Source: Clytia hemisphaerica (taxonomy: Eukaryota > Cnidaria > Hydrozoa > Leptothecata > Clytiidae). Taken from it: a DNA stretch of 64,000 nucleotides. Under the pieces are notes generated by a model. That model searched no databases. It was not told the DNA's origin and was given only the letters and a program-made list of their open reading frames with translations. The translations under genes and the position numbers were made by a program. Every line of letters starts with the position of its first letter. Position 1 is the stretch's first letter. Below are positions 40,301-49,300 of the stretch, piece after piece. Location of the stretch: NCBI GenBank assembly GCA_902728285.1, contig CACVBU010000818.1, forward strand, positions 453,508-517,507. The letters are read 5' to 3'.

Positions 40301-43300
40301 AATGTCGATTTTAGCATTTACATTTTATATCATTGGATATTTAATTTTAGAGGGTATCATTGGAACAATTTTAAGTTTTTGAATTCTAATTGTAGGGGGG
40401 GTTGGTACTCTGGGAGAAAATCCATAAAATGGGGTCAATATTAAGTGATCTTGCCTACAATTAAGCACAAAAGAGTACCCTAGAGAGACTAGATTTATTC
40501 AAATTTATTGGTTTATGTATTTTTCCATCATATAGGAGTTATTACCAGACTATTCACGTGACGCAAACGCGAACGATTATGATAATTTCATGAATTCCGT
40601 AAAGTAAGTATATACTACTTTCCTTCCGTCTAAGATTTCCGCCTCAGTGAAGTATGTACATAGACTTTGACGTCTCAAATTTCTACATAATTTACTAGAA
40701 TCTCCCTACCCCCCCCCCCCCCCCCCCCCCCCCCGACCCCCAATCGGCCTAACAATCTACACAGTTAAAATAGAGCTAAGAAAGACTTCTATTTATTTTA
40801 GGGTTGTGAAATTTTATTTTAAAGCTTTTTACCATTTAAGATACAAAATCCCGTACGTAATGTATGATATCATTTTCTAATCGACAGACTAAAACACCGG
40901 CGTGCGAAAGCATTGATCGACTTTGAACGACACGAAGATGACGAACTCGGCTTCCGTAAAAATGACCTTATAACTGTAAGTTTACAAAGCCAGTTTTTCG
41001 AACTGTAGGTAATCTCATATCCCATCCGACCGCATTGCTCCGTTTGCTTTAAGTGTACACTCTTCTCTAGTTGCTACCATGTGGATAGAAACCATGTCAA
41101 CGTAAATTAGATTGGTTCCCTTGAGAGTGGTTTCCACTAGGTAGCAAAAAGAGTGAACACTTAAATTGAATGGACTTTAATTTTTCTGAGTGGAGATCAA
41201 CATGGTTGTCCATCCTAGAAGAGATAGGATTGATCTCTATTTTACCTTTTCAATTCGTTAGATTGTGTGGTTGTACCCTTGAAGGTATTTCAATCTCTAT
41301 TTTCCATCCGTTAGATCGTGTCCCAAAAAGACGAGCATTGTTGGATCGGTGAATTGAACGGTCTTCGTGGATGGTTTCCCGCCAAATTCGTACAGATATT
41401 GGATGAACGAAGCAAAGAGGTTAGTTTTTTGTATGGCACAGTAGTGTAGTGGGTATCGTTCTTGACTGCCGTCATGGTTCGATTTCCACTCGGTGCTGTG
41501 ATTCGATATGTACGGGTTGCAAAATTATATCAGTGCAGTCAAAACATGTGATTACTCGAAAAAGTTCACGTGATTTTATTCCCGTGTTACTTGCTTTACA
41601 ACTTACAGCTGATAACTTTATAACTTGATAAAGAAGCCTTTAGAACGCTTGTTTCCTTGTGTAGTCGTGACGTGGTTCTCCTATCACACGATGGTTATTA
41701 CAAACAAATAGATGGGTTAGCAATGGGGAGCCCTCCAGCTCCGCTGTTGGCAAACGGTTGGCTTAGCAAATTCGATCAAACTATCAAAGGCGACGCCAAG
41801 TTATTTACGAGATACATGGATGATATTTTGAGAGAAATCGACCATCGCAGTACAAATGATAAGTTAAACGAGATTAACAACATCCATCCTTCACTTCAAT
41901 TTACGATTGAAAGAGAGAATGATATGTCTTTACCATTTCTTGACATGTTAATCAAACGTAACGGAACAAAACTTTCGTCAGAATGGTATACGAAACCGAC
42001 AGATACAGGGCTTACCATGAATTATAACGCACTGGCCCCGACCAAGTACAAAAGGTCAGTCGTGTCAGGCTTAGTTCATAGAATACGTGCAGTTCATGGA
42101 AAAGTTTCCACGACAGTCTGGAAAAGGCCAAGACCATGCTTCGAAACAATCAATATCCAACGCAGTTCTTCGAACCAATAATATCTAGAACTTTGTCTAA
42201 CATAATTCGAAACGGTAAAAACGAGGAAGATGACAAGAATGACGAAGAAGACAAAGTGGATGAGAAAATGGTTTTTTATCGAATATCGCGGTAAAGTGTC
42301 GGATAGCTTTGAAAGTTCGCTAAAGAAATTGAAAGTTCCGTGTAAAATCATTTTTACCTCGAAAAAACTTAAAATGGATTTACCAAGTCTGAAACCTCCA
42401 GTTGAAAAGTGTTTCAAAAGTCGCGTGGTTTATAAAATTTGTTGTTCACGATGCCAATCGTGCTATGTCGGTCAAACGATCCGTCATTTAATCACACGAC
42501 TTAAAGAACACAAAAGATCTGGCCCCGTGGGGAATCATTTTAAGGATTGTGGTATCGAGCTATCAATTGAGAACGTATCAATTCTTTGTACTACGTCACG
42601 TTCAACATTTTATTTAATGGCCCTTGAGGCATTAATGATTAATGAGCATAAGCCATCTCTTAATACAAAAGACGAGTATAGAAGTAGGGCTTTGGTAATT
42701 AAAATTTAATTCCCAAAACGCTACGTCTATACTCCCTGAGCGATTTATATACTTGTATGTATTTTTTCTAATTTTTCCTTTTATTTTCTGTATCAATTCA
42801 ATTTTGCTTATTCATTTATAGTGTCTTATGTGTATGTAGTGAAGGGATGCGTTGCATTATTTTGAAATTTACCTTATATAATTTTTAAATCTATATAACT
42901 GTTTTAACTGTTTTTATTCTTTTAGACCTGATGATGGATAAATATATCCGAAATATATCGTAAAAATAAATATTGATTGTTGTTGGTACCAGTTTATCAC
43001 AATATTACAAATTGCCACAATGTTTCTTCCGTATAGATAACTTTATTAGTGTCAATAAACCAGCCGAGGCTGGAAAGTCAGCCAATATAGCTAGATTATT
43101 AGTTGGATAGCTTGTAAAGAAGTTAAGTAGCTGCGATGGAAGGAAGGACTAGATGCATAAAGAATCAAGCGAAATTGGAAAATTTTAAGAGCTAACAACC
43201 ACAATTTGCTAAAAAATGTTTGTCCAGGTTACTCAAAACTCCTAGTTGGGGGGGGGGTTCACGTTTGGCGGAGGAGCGGAATCGGCCCTTTTTTCGGACG

Positions 43301-46300
43301 GAGTGGCAGAATTTGGCGAAAATTTAGACGGAATTACGGAAATTGGGTTCTCTGACGGAGACGGAAAATCAGACAATTTTAGTGCGGAAAAACGGAATTT
43401 AGCAAAAAAAATGCGGAATTTCGGAATTGGTAAAAGATATTCAAAATTTGCGGAATTTTCGACGAAAATATTGAATTTCAAAGGAATTTTCGGTGACGGA
43501 ATTTTGGTTCAATTTAAGACGGTTTGACGGAAATTGGAGAAAAAATTGGCGGAATTGCGGAATCGGGTACACCCTGAACCCCCCCCTAGTAGTTAGATTG
43601 AGTAGAAAATGAACATTCCGTATGTTGAGCATTTAAATTCGACTTTTAACATTTTTGAAGATAAAGTAAAAATCTAGGGACAAATTACAATGTTAGATAT
43701 GTCCTGTTATAAACCTGTTCAAAGATTTTATCAAAAAATCAAATAGACGAATCATTTACATTTATAAATACAAGTAGTTTTCTTTTTGAATAATAGTTTA
43801 TTAAATTTATTCCAATAGCATGTTTACAATAACCAAGCAAAACAAAACAATGCAATACGAAATGGTAAATGGACAAGTAGATAGCACTTATGATATCATT
43901 TTGATCACAACGCGTACAATCTTAAAATTATGTAATATTGCCGCCTTTATTGGTACCTTTTAACCCTTTCCGGACGCATGGGCCACTGGGTGGCCCATGA
44001 ATCGTGTTCCTATATGACGCACGGGCCACCAGCTGGCCCATAGCTTTGTAAAAGATTTTAACATTTTTGGCGCCAAAATACAATAACATGGTTTTAAATA
44101 ATGATTTTGAGATAAATTTCCAATAACCTGCAAAAAACCGCTTTTCGATATCTTGTTTACAACTAGAATTATAAATTTTCAATATTTGTTGTAAATTTAC
44201 TCAGGCTAAATCTGTAAGGGAAAAATTGCTCAAAAATTTGGACAAAACATCACTCTACTCAGATTCTTGGAAAGCTTTTGACATGAAATTGTTTTTACCC
44301 GGTCAGTAATTCAATTCTCTAAATCATATTCAAAGTTCAAGGCGTATAGCAAATGCCTTTTACTCTATTTTTTTATTCAAAGTCAAAAATTTTACCTTTC
44401 CGAAAAAAAATCTGCCGATTTTTCGGTCACGTGACCAGGTGTCAGCCATATTTCAATTTTTTTTTTTGATACTTCAAAACCCCTATTACATGTGAAAAAA
44501 ATGAGGTATTACTTATCGTGATATCTTTTATCAATCACTTTCTATTGCAATTTTAGTGAAGCTAGTCAAAAATCAAATTTTTGTTTGCGTCATATAGCCG
44601 TGAAATCATGCGTCCGGAAAGGGTTAAAGTTATGTATGTACACATTTTCTTTTTTATAAGCAACCAGGTTGCTAAGGTCAAATCAAATATTTTCGGGGTA
44701 TCTCTATTCTAACAAATGGAAATGGTGTTATTCGCCCTGAAATGCATTTTAAAGGTATTATAAAAAAATTTCTTGAAAGGCTAAGCAACCTAGCAAAACT
44801 TTGTGAAAAAAGTTTTGATTTTTATTAAATTTCCAAACTTTGTGAAAAATGTTTTGATCTTTATTAAATTTCTAAACCAGGTATAATTTTTGTATATCTG
44901 ACCAAATTCTAATAACACTTTGTCACAATTCTTCAGGTGCTCCTACTAGAAATTCACACTCTAGAAATTGTATAACTGGCTGCCATTAACAATTAAGCTA
45001 GTCACATACTCCAGAAAAACACAATTTGCCTCAAAAACTTTGCGAAAAGTAGTTCAGTCCCTATAAAATTTCAACAGAAACTGTATTTTAGTAAGGTAGG
45101 TTACCCTTTTATGGACACCCCCTATTATAGACAAACCCTTCTAAAATATTACAATGCACGTAGTGTTCATATTATATCATGATAATTTGTATAAAAATTT
45201 TATTTTTTTATTTTTGATATAAAATAAGTAAAAAATTAAAAATCAGACAGAAAATGTCGAAAAAAAAAATTGACATTATAAACTTTAAAATAATGCACTT
45301 GTGGATCTGTATTGTCTTTTAACAGCATCAAAGTAATTTATTTGACTAATGATTGGTGATGAAATTATGGTAAAATAGTGTTTCAAATGGGCGGGTCCAC
45401 CCATTCTCTATGTTTGTTACCTATTATGAACAGGTGGGTGTTTCCAACCAAAAAAGCCCAAAACATGCGCCAAGGTCACAAAACACAATCTGCGTCCAGA
45501 TATGTGAACAATAAAAAAATAATATGTGATGGTCGTCATTTTATCCAGTGTTCTGGCGGCAATCAAATACATGTTCCATTCGCGTCAAAAATCTTCATAA
45601 AATAGAGTTGTCAGTCGGTCGGTAGTAAATCTAGTCAGGTTTTTTGGAAAATGGTTTCAAAGTATAGTTTTTAATATCGCTCGCTTGATGAAAAATTCTG
45701 ACAATTTTCTGACTCCTCCAGCATTTTTGTCTGCCAAGTTGGTTGGATTGGTTGGTCGACGCAAACAGCCTGCGCGAACAGAACATATTTTTGATGGGTC
45801 TCCCTCTGCTGTTGTTGTAGCTAAACACGCCAGTGCAGTATGGATTCCACAAAATCTCGCGCCGAAGATATTTTTCCGTACAGCAAGCCTCACGCCAAGC
45901 AAAATTTCTTTTGTACCAGCATTCAATTTTTCAATAAGGGTGCAAGATGGGAAAAGAGGCGCATGCGCCAACATATAAAAATCAATGGATTATGGAGTCA
46001 TTCACGCCGAGCTGGAATTATTACTTTACACCAACTGAAAATCAAACAATCTTTGTAAGTACCCTTAAACCAATGCGTCAAAAACGTTTCAGTTGTATAC
46101 GTTAGTTACACGAAATCCATACTGGCAAATACATCCAAGTCCAAAAACATGATTGCATCCTGTCTTTATCAAATTTAGACAGTAGCTGTACTTTTTTATA
46201 CTTTACCATATTCCAATAACATTACAACATGATCAATTCCACCTACAGCTAGAGGCAAACAGGAAAAATATGTTTATTTATTATGCAAAAAGCAGAAATT

Positions 46301-49300
46301 CTTAAAACCAAAAAACTTGAGCAAATTGCTAAACCTTCAACAAATATAAAAAAGAATCCCCTTGATGAAAATCATGTGTTTGATTTGCCAAGTTTCAAAG
46401 TCATTATAAAAAAGATATGACAGAAATTGAAGCTTCAACATTCATTTACTTCCTGCATTTACACTGAAAACACTGAGCCGTTTAAACCGCCATCTTGAAA
46501 CGACATCTATGTTTTCTAAAAACAACACACGCTAAAAGTACACTAAAAGTTAACCCGATCGGATATAAACTTTAGAAATCGGGGAAACACAGCTTACGCA
46601 ATGAGCATATCGGGGTAACATGTTTTTTTCACTTTTGGTCTGATGATGATGGGGAAAAAGCCTATTTGAATAATCAGCTGTTGGCTGACTAATAAATTCG
46701 AACCAATCAGAAATAAATGTCATATAACAAGCACATAAAAATTTCGAGTAAAAGTGTGATTTGCCTTCAAACTTTGATTTTGCAACCTGTGTATTGGCAA
46801 ATGAATAAACCTTCAACCGGGCCAAACAATGATCCGATAAACTGTGTCAGTATCGCAAACTGACAGGTAGTATGACGCCATAGCGAAGACGGTTCTTAAG
46901 ATACGACTCCTGGACCGCTCAAAACAGGACCAGAAATTCTCTGTAAAAGAAAAGCCAGTCGTTAACATCAGTTTTGTATAAATTTTTGATAAAGTAAATT
47001 GTTTTTCACGTCTACTTGCTCTATTAATCATCCAAAACTTGAATTCATACTTTGACCACTACAAGTCATTAGAATCGTTAGGTGAAGAATAGGTTTATAG
47101 TTTATTACAACACCTCTCATTTTCTTCTTCCTCTCTTTCAGTATTCGTCAGCTGGGGATGACACTGTGACGGAAACCATCTGTGATCTCGTTCGGGGAAG
47201 GTACGTTGTTGAAAGTCTAGCTGTTATTTCGACTGCAAAAGCCTGCACTTTGATAAGAAATAATATCAACATCAGCTTTTTCATTTAACACGTTGGCAGG
47301 GCTTAAAAATTTCTAGAGTTAGATATTATACCTACAGTTGACGCTCTCTAATTCGATTTTCAAGGGGAATTGGATTTTCATCAAATCGTATCAACGTCGT
47401 TAATGAGAAATCCTTGTTGATGTTGACTTTCAATATTATTGAATAATGAAGTGCATCGAACAGTAGAACGTCGAATTAGAGAGCGTCGACTGTAGTTTTT
47501 AAATAAATATGCTTTTTGACCGGTGACGAATTAATAGTTAGCCGTCATCGTTCACCGGGACCCAAATATACCCCTTGAAAAATATCACAAAGTGACAATT
47601 AACTTTTTTTTCAGATTATATCACGCTATGAAACGAATCTTCGATCACGGATTTCGTCATTCTGTCTTTGGCAATAAACATCCATGGCATTTTGTTGAAG
47701 CAGTAAGAGATTTCTCTTTTCTCAGAAAATTCTTAAAAAATGATCTTTTGTGATTATCCAAAAGATGAACCATGTCCTTGCGTCAGAGTGCATCTCTTGT
47801 TTTTTTTCTTGATCTTGTCTTTTTGGTAAAGCCTCCATTTTCTTATAAGAATGGTTGTGACTAAAAGTAAATACTCTCCATTTATTAATCTTGAATCCCC
47901 ACCCAACCAAATCCCCCATTGGTTTATTATTCATGGTAACCAACTGTCGTGTTTTAATTTCTCTCAGCTTTTTATGTACAATAGATTTAATTTTGATTTT
48001 CGCTTTGTAATTTTTCTCAGGCCAGCAAAGAAGAAGTAATCAAAGATTATCAATCCGTTTACTCTCGTTTAGTCCTCTGTAAAACATTCAAGTAAGTCAT
48101 TTATACTAAACACTTGAAGAACTACGCATCGTCTCTTCCATCTTCTATGTTTGAGTATCTTGACATGAAGGTCCTACCAACATCGAGTTTGTTCTATCTC
48201 ATTTAACAGATTAAAACAATGAACAATTTTATACTTTGTCTTTGACACTGAGTGGGCTTGTTTTCGTCAGGGAGGGAGTTAAAAATTACGATTCAAATAT
48301 TAGACTGAAAAGTGTTACGAGTATCAAATTCTACTAGTATGATTTTATCTTTATTTTTAGACTTGACGAAGATGGTAAAGTCTTAGGACCAGAAGAACTT
48401 CTATATAGGGTATTAAATTCTTTGCTTTTAATTCTTTCCTTATTCGTCTCTTTGATGGATAGCCGTTTTTTAAAAAGCCTAAACTCGAAAAGTTTATAAA
48501 CTCTCTTAAAAAGACCATGGTATTTCCATGTCCGTCTTGACCCCGGATCTAATTTTTAGACTAAGGTTGGACTGGCCTAACTGTGTTTTTATGAACAAGT
48601 TGTGATATGCATGCACATGTCGCACTTTTTTCTGGGTGTTAATAAAAAACTACGACAAGTTATCAATAGATCTCTTTTGAGCCTAATAAGGCCCCCCTAA
48701 AAACACACACATCTCATTTTTGTAGGCAGTACAAGCAATCAATTCAAGTCACGATGAAGCAAAAGCTGACTTAGATGTCAAGGTTTGTTTTAAAGTTAAC
48801 ACATATTATTTATAAGGTTTATATTAGGTTTACGTAGTATTCTAGCTCATTTTCTAAATAGTTTGATCTGATCATCCCTGATATTATTGGGTCAAAGGCT
48901 GTCGTTTCCCATGATTCCCACTGATTCCCATGGTGTTTTAGGCTTTTGTATTTACTACCTTGGAGTCTCCATAACGGGACACACGGGACACGTGAAACAT
49001 TTTTTCGAATTAAGGAAATTTGGTGATTAAGGAAGGAGGTTACGGAGTAAGGTTTAAAAGGCATTATTAACTTAAGGAACCATAAATCTTGTTTGGGGAC
49101 ATTCGAGTTATAGAGGTTCGAGCTGAAACGACTCAATTGTATCTTAATTCTGCACTTCAAATTTAACTCATATATTTCAATTTCTTTTTCATTTTAGCTG
49201 AGGTCACTGATTTGCTACGGTCTGAAGTAAGTCAATAAACAAATTTCAAATTTCTTTCGGTAGAGGTTGCTGCCTCTGAAAGAAAGAAACGACTTTTCTT

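Noticed and set aside
43242-43632. Frames of 63-93 codons on both strands
   Set aside because: Products of the GACGGAAT satellite; low-complexity on both strands.
45657-46058. Overlapping 70-105-codon frames on both strands
   Set aside because: No motif, no splice signals matching SGSM3 phase, and no support for either strand.
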